Of a stretch of DNA of 64,000 bases, positions 1-7,748 are shown one piece after another (position 1 is the stretch's first letter; each line of letters starts with the position of its first letter). Made by a program: the position numbers and the translations under genes. Origin of the DNA: Flavobacteriales bacterium (lineage in GTDB: Bacteria > Bacteroidota > Bacteroidia > Flavobacteriales_E > Vicingaceae); contig CAJPFH010000025.1 in NCBI GenBank assembly GCA_905339165.1, positions 27,236-91,235 on the forward strand, given 5' to 3'. The notes beneath the pieces were generated by a model. It was given only the letters and a program-made list of their open reading frames with translations, made no database searches and was not told the DNA's origin.

Positions 1-825
1 GTAGTTATGTTTTGAGCCATCGTATGAATCTAGGTTGGCAAATAAAATATTCATGGCTCTGTTGCGTATATAACTACCCATATTCAATACGTTTTTCATT
101 TCGTTGTAATAATTGGTTGGCCCGGAATTATTTATTTTATCTATAAGGTTTATTAAATCCGACCAATCGTTTAATGTTTCATTATTTTTTAATTCATATT
201 TCGGATAATAAGAAGCGGCTAAATATCCAAAGAATTGGAGAGAGCCTTGGGGGTCTCCTTTAAATAAATTGCCATCTTTATTGCTAAAACGATTTTTTAA
301 AAAGGTAGCATCTATTTCCTCAACGGCAACGTAAAGTCCCCAGTTTTCATTGTTTATATAAAGGTTTGCGTAGGTGCATCTGGGCGAGTTTATCCATACA
401 TTTCGGCAAAAATCGTAGGCTAATTTTTCTCGCATCATGGTAGGGTCTTTAAACGAGTTGTTTAAATTCATTTTTTTTACGCCATCGTACTTTTGCCCCG
501 ATTTGTATTCGTTAAAATCTAATTTAAAAGGTTTTTTATTGGTTGGATAAGAGTTGTAAGAAGAATTGCCTTTTAGTCGCACTCCAATAGAGTCTAAAAC
601 ATTGCCATCAATTTCTACTTTAGCAACCATGTAGTAGTAGGTTCCGCTTAAATCGCCTTGTTGTTTATAGGTGGTTAGCGAATCCCAAAAAGAGGGTTGA
701 TTAAAAGTAAGTTTAATTGTATGTACATTTGACGAGTTAAAGAAATTATCTCCGGGTGCTTGTTGTGCGGAAATATTGTGTAATAAGAAACAAACTAAAG
801 AAGTTGCCCAAACTATATTTTTCAT
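1..825 (-). CDS. CotH kinase family secreted protein (3' end outside window)
   Basis: The minus frame is open from an ATG at 825 to the window edge, giving 275 residues without a stop. The first 20 residues form a signal peptide ending in ISA before QQAP. Features typical of the CotH family follow: a GNSS motif in VRLKGNSS (about residue 87), KKPFKLDFNEY, a LNNSFKDPTMMREKLAYDF block around residues 120-140, a WGLYVAVEEID stretch and NLDSYDGSKHNY at the edge. CotH proteins are atypical protein kinases of spore coats and, in many environmental bacteria, secreted proteins. Bacteroidota versions often end in a T9SS sorting domain, but that end is not visible here. A TAnnTTTG box lies at 877-884. 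The gene is divergent from cdd. Confidence 0.82.
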   Translation of the reverse strand, partial: MKNIVWATSLVCFLLHNISAQQAPGDNFFNSSNVHTIKLTFNQPSFWDSLTTYKQQGDLSGTYYYMVAKVEIDGNVLDSIGVRLKGNSSYNSYPTNKKPFKLDFNEYKSGQKYDGVKKMNLNNSFKDPTMMREKLAYDFCRNVWINSPRCTYANLYINNENWGLYVAVEEIDATFLKNRFSNKDGNLFKGDPQGSLQFFGYLAASYYPKYELKNNETLNDWSDLINLIDKINNSGPTNYYNEMKNVLNMGSYIRNRAMNILFANLDSYDGSKHNY

Positions 826-876
826 AAATCGCGATTTTAAGTTTTTGTAGATAATAAATAATCAAAAAGGTTCAAC

Positions 877-884
877 CAAAGTTA
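877..884 (-). promoter_or_regulatory. -7 box TAACTTTG for the CotH-like gene
   Basis: Read on the minus strand, 884 to 877 gives TAACTTTG, a full match to the Bacteroidota TAnnTTTG element, about 50 nt upstream of the ATG at 825. No TTG was found at the usual -33 spacing. Confidence 0.45.
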
Positions 885-900
885 AGAAAATGTTAAAGTT

Positions 901-1395
901 ATGAATAAAAAGACATTGGAAATTATACTAGAAGAATATCATTCTGTTTCAGAATTACAAGAAATTGAAAAATCTCTTGTGCTGTTAGCAAAAAATGCAG
1001 CGGAAAATGCATACGCCCCTTATTCAAAATTTAAAGTGGGTTGTGCTGTGTTACTAGATAATGGCAGTATTATCACCGGAAATAATCAAGAAAATATGGC
1101 CTATCCATCGGGCTTATGTGCCGAAAGGGTAGCTCTTTTTTCAGCGATTGCTTTACACCCCGATAAAAAAATTATTTCGTTGGCAGTGGTTAGTGCAAGC
1201 AAAGAGTTAAATAAGAACGATGTATTCTCTCCTTGTGGAGCATGCAGGCAGGTAATGCTAGAGTACGAACAAAAGCAAAACAGCCCCATCATTGTGCTGA
1301 TGCAACAAGCGGATAAAAAAATTATTAAGTTTCATTCGGCTTCTATCTTATTGCCATTTTCATTTCAAATTTCAACACTTCAAAAAAAGGGATAA
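901..1395 (+). CDS. cdd: Cytidine deaminase
   Basis: Cytosolic zinc enzyme that deaminates cytidine and deoxycytidine to uridine and deoxyuridine for pyrimidine salvage. The 164-residue protein has the family's zinc site: CAE at 73-75 (Cys73 ligand, Glu75 proton shuttle) and PCGACRQ at 111-117 (Cys112 and Cys115 ligands). The substrate-binding segment YAPYSKFKVG is at 38-47. Length is slightly above the usual 130-150 because of a longer N-terminus. It lies 64 nt before pdhA, which has its own promoter, so the two are probably separate transcripts. Confidence 0.95.
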   Translation: MNKKTLEIILEEYHSVSELQEIEKSLVLLAKNAAENAYAPYSKFKVGCAVLLDNGSIITGNNQENMAYPSGLCAERVALFSAIALHPDKKIISLAVVSASKELNKNDVFSPCGACRQVMLEYEQKQNSPIIVLMQQADKKIIKFHSASILLPFSFQISTLQKKG

Positions 1396-1412
1396 ACTTT
1401 TTAGTCGCTCGC

Positions 1413-1439
1413 TTGTTTTGGCTTTAAATCATAAATTTG
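1413..1439 (+). promoter_or_regulatory. Promoter of the pdhA-pdhC operon
   Basis: TTG at 1413-1415, 16 nt, then TAAATTTG at 1432-1439, matching the Bacteroidota -33/-7 pattern. Transcription would start near 1445, just ahead of the ATG at 1460. This argues against the in-frame TTG at 1418, which lies inside the promoter. Confidence 0.65.
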
Positions 1440-1459
1440 CAGACTATTTAGGAATTTGT

Positions 1460-2494
1460 ATGGCAATCAAAACAGCAACAACAAAAAAGAGCAAAAAGGT
1501 AACTACAGAACTTTCGAAAGAAACATATTTGTTTTGGTACGAAAAGATGTTACTCATGCGGAAACTGGAAGAAAAAGCCGCACAATACTATATACAACAA
1601 AAAATAAGAGGCTTCCTTCATTTGTATAACGGGCAGGAAGCAATAGTTGCAGGATCTGTAACAGCCACAATGCCTAGTGATAACATGATAACAGCCTACC
1701 GTTGCCATGCACATCCTATTGGAAAAGGTTTACACCCTAAATACATTATGGCCGAACTTTTTGGAAAAGTTACCGGTTGTTCTAAAGGAAAAGGAGGCTC
1801 AATGCATATGTTTGATGCCTCTCTTCACTTTTATGGAGGGCATGGCATTGTGGGGGGGCAAATACCACTAGGGGCGGGGCTTGCTTTTGCCGATAAATAC
1901 AAGGGCAATAATAATGTAACCCTTTGTTTTATGGGCGATGGAGCCATTAGGCAAGGTTCTTTTCACGAAACGTTGAATATGGCCATGAACTGGAAACTAC
2001 CTGTAATTTTTATTATAGAAAATAATAATTATGCAATGGGAACATCGGTTGAAAGAGTATCTAATGTTCATGATTTGTACAAATTGGGATATGCTTACGA
2101 AATGCCCTCGTTTCCGGTGGACGGAATGAGCTGTGAAGCGGTTCATTACGCAATTTTAGAAGCAGCCGAAAGAGCTAGAAAGGGTGAAGGCCCCACTTTA
2201 TTGGAAATAAAAACGTATCGATATAAAGGTCACTCCATGTCGGACCCTAGGAAATACCGAACCAAGGAAGAAGAAGAAAAATACATTCAAGAAGACCCTA
2301 TTTTGAAGGTAATGAATACTATCAGAAAAAATAAATTTGCGAGCGATAAGGAACTAGAGGCCATAGAAACTCGCCTCGACTCAGAAATTCAAGAAGCAAT
2401 TCAATTTGCAGAAGAATCGCCTTTTCCTTCTCCAGAAGATTTATACAACGATGTATATGTTCAAAATGATTACCCTTACATAAAAGAATTTTAA
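1460..2494 (+). CDS. pdhA: Pyruvate dehydrogenase E1 component, alpha subunit
   Basis: Thiamine diphosphate-dependent subunit that decarboxylates pyruvate and passes the acetyl group to the lipoyl arm of E2. The 344-residue protein has the ThDP motif, GDG at 159-161 and NN at 188-190, and the conserved phosphorylation-loop region YRYKGHSMSDP. The ATG at 1460 is preferred over an in-frame TTG at 1418, because the promoter box at 1432-1439 lies between them and the family start aligns with MAIKTATTKK. It is followed after 2 nt by the E2 gene. The beta subunit gene is not adjacent and must be encoded elsewhere. Confidence 0.94.
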   Translation: MAIKTATTKKSKKVTTELSKETYLFWYEKMLLMRKLEEKAAQYYIQQKIRGFLHLYNGQEAIVAGSVTATMPSDNMITAYRCHAHPIGKGLHPKYIMAELFGKVTGCSKGKGGSMHMFDASLHFYGGHGIVGGQIPLGAGLAFADKYKGNNNVTLCFMGDGAIRQGSFHETLNMAMNWKLPVIFIIENNNYAMGTSVERVSNVHDLYKLGYAYEMPSFPVDGMSCEAVHYAILEAAERARKGEGPTLLEIKTYRYKGHSMSDPRKYRTKEEEEKYIQEDPILKVMNTIRKNKFASDKELEAIETRLDSEIQEAIQFAEESPFPSPEDLYNDVYVQNDYPYIKEF

Positions 2495-2496
2495 CC

Positions 2497-3750
2497 ATGG
2501 CCGAAGTAATTAAAATGCCTCGTTTAAGCGATACCATGACAGAGGGCGTAGTAGCCAAATGGCATAAAAAAATAGGTGACACTGTAAAATCGGGCGAACT
2601 TTTAGCTGATATAGAAACGGATAAAGCTACCATGGAATTTGAATCATTTAGCAATGGGGTGCTTCTGCATATTGGCGTTCAAGAAGGAGCTAAAGCGGCT
2701 GTAGATTCGATTCTGGCAGTATTGGGAGAAAAAGGAGAAGATGTAACTTCGCTTCTTGCTGCAAATTCTCAAAAAGAAGTTATTTCAGAAACAAAAATTG
2801 AAAAACAGCCAGTTCCTGAGAATAAAGAAAAAAATACGTCTATTCCTGCAATATTACCCACAACACAGAATAATACGCCAAGTTCTAAAATCGCTACGAG
2901 TGGAAAATATAAAGCCTCGCCACTAGCAAGAAAACTAGCTGCCGAAAAAGGATTAAATATATCTTTTGTAAAAGGTAGCGGAGAGGCCGGTAGAATAGTA
3001 AAACGGGATATAGATAGCTTTTCGGGAGGAAATGCTTCTTCTTTTTATGCGAGCACCGAAAGTTACGTGGAAGAAGAGGTTTCACAAATGCGAAAAACCA
3101 TAGCCAAAAGACTTTCGGAAAGCAAATTTTCTTCTCCCCATTTTTACCTCACTATGGAGGTAGATATGGACGGAGTTATAGAAGCTCGTAAGATTATTAA
3201 TGAGACAAACCATACTAAAATATCTTTCAACGATTTTGTTATTAAAGCCACAGCGGCAGCCTTGCGTCAACACCCGAATGTAAATTCTTCTTGGTTGGGA
3301 GATAAAATAAGAAGAAATAATCATATTCATATAGGCGTGGCAGTTGCGGTAACCGATGGGTTACTTGTACCCGTAATACGTTTTTCCGATGGAAAAACGT
3401 TGAGTCAAATAGCAGAAGAAGTTAAACAATTGGCCGAAAAAGCAAAGCAAAAACTATTACAACCTAAAGATTGGGAAGGAAATACTTTTACCATTTCCAA
3501 CTTAGGTATGTATGGAATAGAAGAGTTTACGGCTATTATAAACCCTCCCGATGCGTGCATTTTGGCCGTAGGTGGTATAAAGCAAAAACCAGTGGTTAAG
3601 AATGGATCGGTTGTTCCCGGAAATGTAATGAAAGTAACTCTATCGTGCGACCATAGGGTGGTTGACGGTGCAACAGGCTCGGAATTTTTAAATACATTTA
3701 AGCGGTTAATAGAAAACCCAGTATTACTACTGGGTTCTCAAAACATTTAA
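2497..3750 (+). CDS. pdhC: Pyruvate dehydrogenase E2, dihydrolipoamide acetyltransferase
   Basis: Core of the pyruvate dehydrogenase complex; it transfers acetyl from the lipoyl group to CoA. Order of domains in 417 residues: one lipoyl domain (1-76, with the lipoylated Lys43 in ETDKATMEF), a linker, a peripheral subunit-binding domain (about 137-172, KASPLARKLAAEKG), and the acyltransferase catalytic domain (about 190-417) with the active-site HRVVDG motif at His386 and Asp390. A single lipoyl domain is common in this phylum. It starts 2 nt after the pdhA stop, so the two are co-transcribed. The E1 beta and E3 genes are not nearby. Confidence 0.94.
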   Translation: MAEVIKMPRLSDTMTEGVVAKWHKKIGDTVKSGELLADIETDKATMEFESFSNGVLLHIGVQEGAKAAVDSILAVLGEKGEDVTSLLAANSQKEVISETKIEKQPVPENKEKNTSIPAILPTTQNNTPSSKIATSGKYKASPLARKLAAEKGLNISFVKGSGEAGRIVKRDIDSFSGGNASSFYASTESYVEEEVSQMRKTIAKRLSESKFSSPHFYLTMEVDMDGVIEARKIINETNHTKISFNDFVIKATAAALRQHPNVNSSWLGDKIRRNNHIHIGVAVAVTDGLLVPVIRFSDGKTLSQIAEEVKQLAEKAKQKLLQPKDWEGNTFTISNLGMYGIEEFTAIINPPDACILAVGGIKQKPVVKNGSVVPGNVMKVTLSCDHRVVDGATGSEFLNTFKRLIENPVLLLGSQNI

Positions 3751-3765
3751 GAATTAGGTAAATAA

Positions 3766-4914
3766 TTACTTCACTAGTTTTGAAACATGGTAAACTTCTC
3801 CGTTTTTATAAATTCTACAGAAATAGATACCTGCACTTAGTTCAAAGTTTAGCGAGTTCACACCATTTTGTAAGGGAACAAAAATTAATTCTTGTCCTGT
3901 AACATCAAATATTCGAACGGAAAGATTTCCTTGTTCAACGATGGAGATATTTAACTGTTGCTCAAAAGGAATTGGGTATATCTTAACTTCTGTTTGTTTT
4001 TCTAATTCTATTTCACCTACATTACAATTGGTATTGCAGTAAGTAACTGTTCCGGCTATTGTGCCGGAATTGGCATCAATATTTCCACCGGTTTTATCAC
4101 AAAAATCAAGTGTTCCGGTAATGTTTCCCGAGTTGGCCGTATAGTTTGCAATGCAAAACTGACCGGTTCCGTTAACATCCTCTGAATTAAACCAGTTGTT
4201 TCCTACAGATACCAATCCATTGTTAATAAATTCAGCAGTATTCATTAAACTGTCTCCATTATAAAAATTTTGTTTAATATCCATAATCATGTTATTCGTA
4301 GCATCTCCAGAATTTAAAAAATCAAGATTAACCGTAACCCATCCATTATTATTAAATACGGTATTGGTGTATAATATTGACGAAACATACAAGTTGCCAT
4401 TGGTATTGTTATCATACGTTCCGGCATTTAAAAATGTAGCCACATTAATGGTTCCTGCATTGTTGCTTATAGTTCCTTGAATTCCGAGTGTATCGGAAAT
4501 ATTAATTAATGAGGAATTGGAGAAAGTGGAACCGGTTGTAACAAGTAAATTGGCGGTAACGCCTATGGTTCCGGTGTTAGAAAGCGAACCGCTACTGGCT
4601 AATAATAAATTTCTTATAGTTAAAGTTCCTTTATTGTTTAGCACACCGGTACCCCCCACAGAAATATTTCTGGTGGTTAAATCTTGGGTAAGAGAGGCTC
4701 CCTGATTGATGGTTAGAGAACCGGACAAATACCCCCAGTCTACATCTAGTACTACATTGTGGTTAATTATCAAATGTTCTCCGGGTTGAGGTAAACAAGT
4801 GCAATCCCAAATAAGAGGATTGGTTGCATTTCCGTTAGAAACAGTTGTTCGGGTTGATTGCGAATAAGAACCAAGCATTGATGTTAAAAAGGCAAAGAGT
4901 AATAGTTTTTTCAT
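3766..4914 (-). CDS. Secreted beta-helix-like protein with T9SS type A sorting domain
   Basis: The protein has a signal peptide (MKKLLLFAFLTSMLGSYSQ). A segment LIWDCTCLPQPGEHLIINHNV resembles the N-cap of right-handed beta-helix/G8-type surface proteins. A long stretch of short N- and G-rich repeats (about residues 65-295) looks like a parallel beta-helix. The last 75 residues are a type A T9SS sorting domain (YPIPFEQQLNISI, FDVTGQEL, LSAGIYFCRI, VSKLVK), so the product should cross the outer membrane through T9SS and be cleaved and anchored. The specific function is unknown. It lies downstream of another type A cargo gene on the same strand, with a 109-nt gap. Confidence 0.75.
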   Translation of the reverse strand: MKKLLLFAFLTSMLGSYSQSTRTTVSNGNATNPLIWDCTCLPQPGEHLIINHNVVLDVDWGYLSGSLTINQGASLTQDLTTRNISVGGTGVLNNKGTLTIRNLLLASSGSLSNTGTIGVTANLLVTTGSTFSNSSLINISDTLGIQGTISNNAGTINVATFLNAGTYDNNTNGNLYVSSILYTNTVFNNNGWVTVNLDFLNSGDATNNMIMDIKQNFYNGDSLMNTAEFINNGLVSVGNNWFNSEDVNGTGQFCIANYTANSGNITGTLDFCDKTGGNIDANSGTIAGTVTYCNTNCNVGEIELEKQTEVKIYPIPFEQQLNISIVEQGNLSVRIFDVTGQELIFVPLQNGVNSLNFELSAGIYFCRIYKNGEVYHVSKLVK

Positions 4915-5023
4915 AGTTGTAATGTTTTTAATGGTTTATAAAAGTTTAACAATTAAAAAAAAAGATGAGTTACATAATTAGATATAAAAAAGCATTTCCG
5001 TTTGTTTTTCATAAGCGAAACAT

Positions 5024-7573
5024 TTATTCAATTATAATTTTTTCTGCCTTCTTCCCTTCTTTTGTAGACAAAATAATAAAATACATGCCTCGATTAAAAT
5101 TAGATAAATCTAAATCAGTACGAATGCCTGAATGAGTAGGAGTAACGTGTTGTGCAAAAACGATTCTTCCGGTAATATCGGCTATTTCTATTAAAATTGG
5201 ATTATTATCTTTTGCGGTAAATTGAACCGAAATGAATCCGTGGCTAGGATTTGGGTAGACAGTTAAATCAGAAAAAAGAGAATTTTCACCAATGGAACTC
5301 AAACAATTTTTTACCAAAACCGAGTCTATTGCTGTATCGGAGCATGTTGCATTTATGGCAACAAGCGTTATAACAAAAGTACCAGTAGAAGAGTAAGTAT
5401 GGTTTGCATTTAACGAGGTTGAAGAATTACCATCTCCAAAATACCATATTCTAGAGGTGCTGTTCAAACTGGTGTTCAACAAGCCTAAGTTGGGATTTAT
5501 GTCTAAACAAAGCGTGTCACTTGTTTTTAAGAAACTGGAAGTAGGCGTAACCTTTACGGTTACATATACCGAATCTGTTTTAGAACAGTTATTGTTATCT
5601 GTTCCGGTAACAAAATATTTGGTGCTGCTTAAAGGTCCAGCCAATGGATTAGGGCAATTAGTACAACTTAAGCCTAAAGCTGGAGTCCAAATATAATTAG
5701 AGGCTCCCGTTGCATTTAATTGAACATTAGAATTGTAGCACACATTAGTATCAAGACCTGCATCTACATTAGGTAGAGGGTTTACTGTTACCGTTTGTTG
5801 TGCAGAAGCAGAGCAATTGTTAATGTTTGTTACAATAAGGGTATAAGTTCCCGAAGTGGATACTACGATAGATTGTGTTGTTTCGTTTGTAGGCAGCCAC
5901 AACCAGTTCATATTATTGGGCCCTGTAAGTGAAACAGAACCGCCTTGGCAAAAGGTAGTAGGTCCGTTAGCTACAATACTGTTAATTGGAAGTGAATTTA
6001 CAGTGATGGTAATGGTATCGCTATCAGTACAGCCAGAATTATTCGTTGAAGTAATTACATACGTAGTAGTTACCAATGGTTTTGCCCACGGATTAGGGCA
6101 GGTTGTACAACTAAGTCCTAAAGAGGGAGACCAAGAATAGCTAATGCCTCCAACTGCATTCAGTTGAATACTGTCGCCTACGCAAATAGCAGTATCTTGT
6201 CCTGCTGAGGTTTCGAACTGGCACCATTTTATGGTATTAAAATCGAATCCGTTCCCCGGAAACTTGCTTCCTCCGGTAACGTATATATTCTCGTTTGCAT
6301 CTAAGTCCATAGAATAAGCTTGGTCTGCATCATTGGCAGGACCGTTGTAGCGTGCTTCCCAAACGATATTTCCATTTGAAGTATCATACTTCAATGTTAT
6401 ATAATCGTTATTGGTTCCAAATATGGCAGAGGTTCCATTTACGTACAAAGCACCACTGTTTCCTAGCATTATATTTCTTCCTTCATCAAAACCATTTCCC
6501 GGACCGTTGTACGTATTTAACCATTTTGGAGCACCTCCATTGGAACCGTACTTTATGGTAGTAATATTTTGTCCGTTGCCAATACCTTTACTTCTTCCGG
6601 TTACGTACACGTTTCCGTTGTTATCAATTGTTAAATCGTAGGCATTGTCTTCTTCACTTAGTGGTCCATTGTACCTTTCTGCCCACTGTTGCACACCCGA
6701 GTTGTTGTACTTTATAGTGGCATAATCATTATCCAATAACTGGCCGCCATAACTGAATCCCGTTATATACACATTTCCGGAGCCATCTACCTTAACTTTT
6801 GTAGGACTATCGAAACTATTTACAGGGCCATTGTAAGAGGTAGCCCATTGCTGCACTCCGCTATTGTTGTACATAACAGTTCTGTAGTTTAGGTCTTGTC
6901 CGGTTTGAAAACTTCGTCCGGTAACAAATACATTTCCATTTGCATCAAGGGCAATGGCTGTAGCCGCATCAATATTGTTAGATACACCATTGTGCTGAAC
7001 ACCCCAAACCATATTTCCGTTCGAAGCATCGTACTTAATCGTATAATAATCACTTCCGGCAGCAACGAAATCGGAACCTCCGGTTACATAAACAAATCCT
7101 GTATTATCAACGGCAATAGCATACGCTTCATCGTAAGAGCCCGCCAGAGGGCCATTATGTTGTACCGCCCATTGTTGAGTCAGAGAATTGTTATATTTTA
7201 TGGTGATGTAGTTTACATTACCTCCTGTTGCTGTTGTTAATCCTGTAATGTACACGTTGCCCATATTATCAATAGCGAGGTCTCTCACTTCATCTATTCC
7301 GTTTCCTGAGCCATTAAAAATAGCAGGAGATCCTATTTGAAAACCATTGTTATCATACTTTACGGTAACGATATCATAACTATTAGAACCCGTTTGGAAT
7401 GAGGTGCCAGAAACAAAAACATTTCCTGAGCCATCTAATTTAACAATTGATGCAATATCCTGATTTAAACTGGAACTAGTATACTGTGCATCCCATAATA
7501 CATTGATTTGGGCATTCAGAATAACCGAAAAAAAGACCCCTAGACCTAAAAATTTTAACTTTAAACTATTCAT
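5024..7573 (-). CDS. SBBP-type beta-propeller protein with Ig-like and PKD domains and T9SS type A sorting domain
   Basis: Predicted secreted protein of 849 residues with an N-terminal signal peptide. About eight repeats of the form GNVYVTG..(15)..TIKYNNSG run from about residue 50 to 460, as in SBBP/beta-propeller proteins. Two near-identical Ig-like units follow, each with a GLSCTxCPNP segment, separated by a third beta-sandwich. One PKD domain (YFGDGNSS) and a type A sorting domain end the protein (YPNPSHGFISVQF, IADITGRIVF, FNRGMYFIILST, EKIIIE). No catalytic motif is visible; a binding or adhesive surface role is an inference. A strong promoter is at 7616-7647. Confidence 0.8.
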   Translation of the reverse strand: MNSLKLKFLGLGVFFSVILNAQINVLWDAQYTSSSLNQDIASIVKLDGSGNVFVSGTSFQTGSNSYDIVTVKYDNNGFQIGSPAIFNGSGNGIDEVRDLAIDNMGNVYITGLTTATGGNVNYITIKYNNSLTQQWAVQHNGPLAGSYDEAYAIAVDNTGFVYVTGGSDFVAAGSDYYTIKYDASNGNMVWGVQHNGVSNNIDAATAIALDANGNVFVTGRSFQTGQDLNYRTVMYNNSGVQQWATSYNGPVNSFDSPTKVKVDGSGNVYITGFSYGGQLLDNDYATIKYNNSGVQQWAERYNGPLSEEDNAYDLTIDNNGNVYVTGRSKGIGNGQNITTIKYGSNGGAPKWLNTYNGPGNGFDEGRNIMLGNSGALYVNGTSAIFGTNNDYITLKYDTSNGNIVWEARYNGPANDADQAYSMDLDANENIYVTGGSKFPGNGFDFNTIKWCQFETSAGQDTAICVGDSIQLNAVGGISYSWSPSLGLSCTTCPNPWAKPLVTTTYVITSTNNSGCTDSDTITITVNSLPINSIVANGPTTFCQGGSVSLTGPNNMNWLWLPTNETTQSIVVSTSGTYTLIVTNINNCSASAQQTVTVNPLPNVDAGLDTNVCYNSNVQLNATGASNYIWTPALGLSCTNCPNPLAGPLSSTKYFVTGTDNNNCSKTDSVYVTVKVTPTSSFLKTSDTLCLDINPNLGLLNTSLNSTSRIWYFGDGNSSTSLNANHTYSSTGTFVITLVAINATCSDTAIDSVLVKNCLSSIGENSLFSDLTVYPNPSHGFISVQFTAKDNNPILIEIADITGRIVFAQHVTPTHSGIRTDLDLSNFNRGMYFIILSTKEGKKAEKIIIE

Positions 7574-7615
7574 AATTCGTGCAACGAAATTTGTATTACA
7601 TTAGTCTTTAATTTC

Positions 7616-7647
7616 CAAATGTAATAACAAAGCATAATATAAAACAA
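7616..7647 (-). promoter_or_regulatory. Promoter of the SBBP propeller gene
   Basis: On the minus strand, TTG (7647-7645), 21 nt, then TACATTTG (7623-7616): an ideal Bacteroidota promoter, about 43 nt upstream of the ATG at 7573. A 9-bp inverted repeat (7594-7602 with 7618-7626) overlaps the -7 box. Confidence 0.65.
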
Positions 7648-7748
7648 ACAAAAGCTATATTTTTTAAGATTAAGGCTTATTTTTTTTCGATGTATGATGC
7701 TGTTTCTATATTATTTTATAAATTTACCGTCTTAAATTTTTGTCCATT

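Noticed and set aside
1418..1459. In-frame TTG as pdhA start
   Set aside because: The segment contains the promoter box (1432-1439), so it lies upstream of the probable transcription start; the ATG at 1460 fits the family.
4289..7240. Plus-strand open frames inside the two minus-strand cargo genes
   Set aside because: They are shadows of N-, G- and T-rich repeats in the real genes, with no starts, promoters or family similarity.
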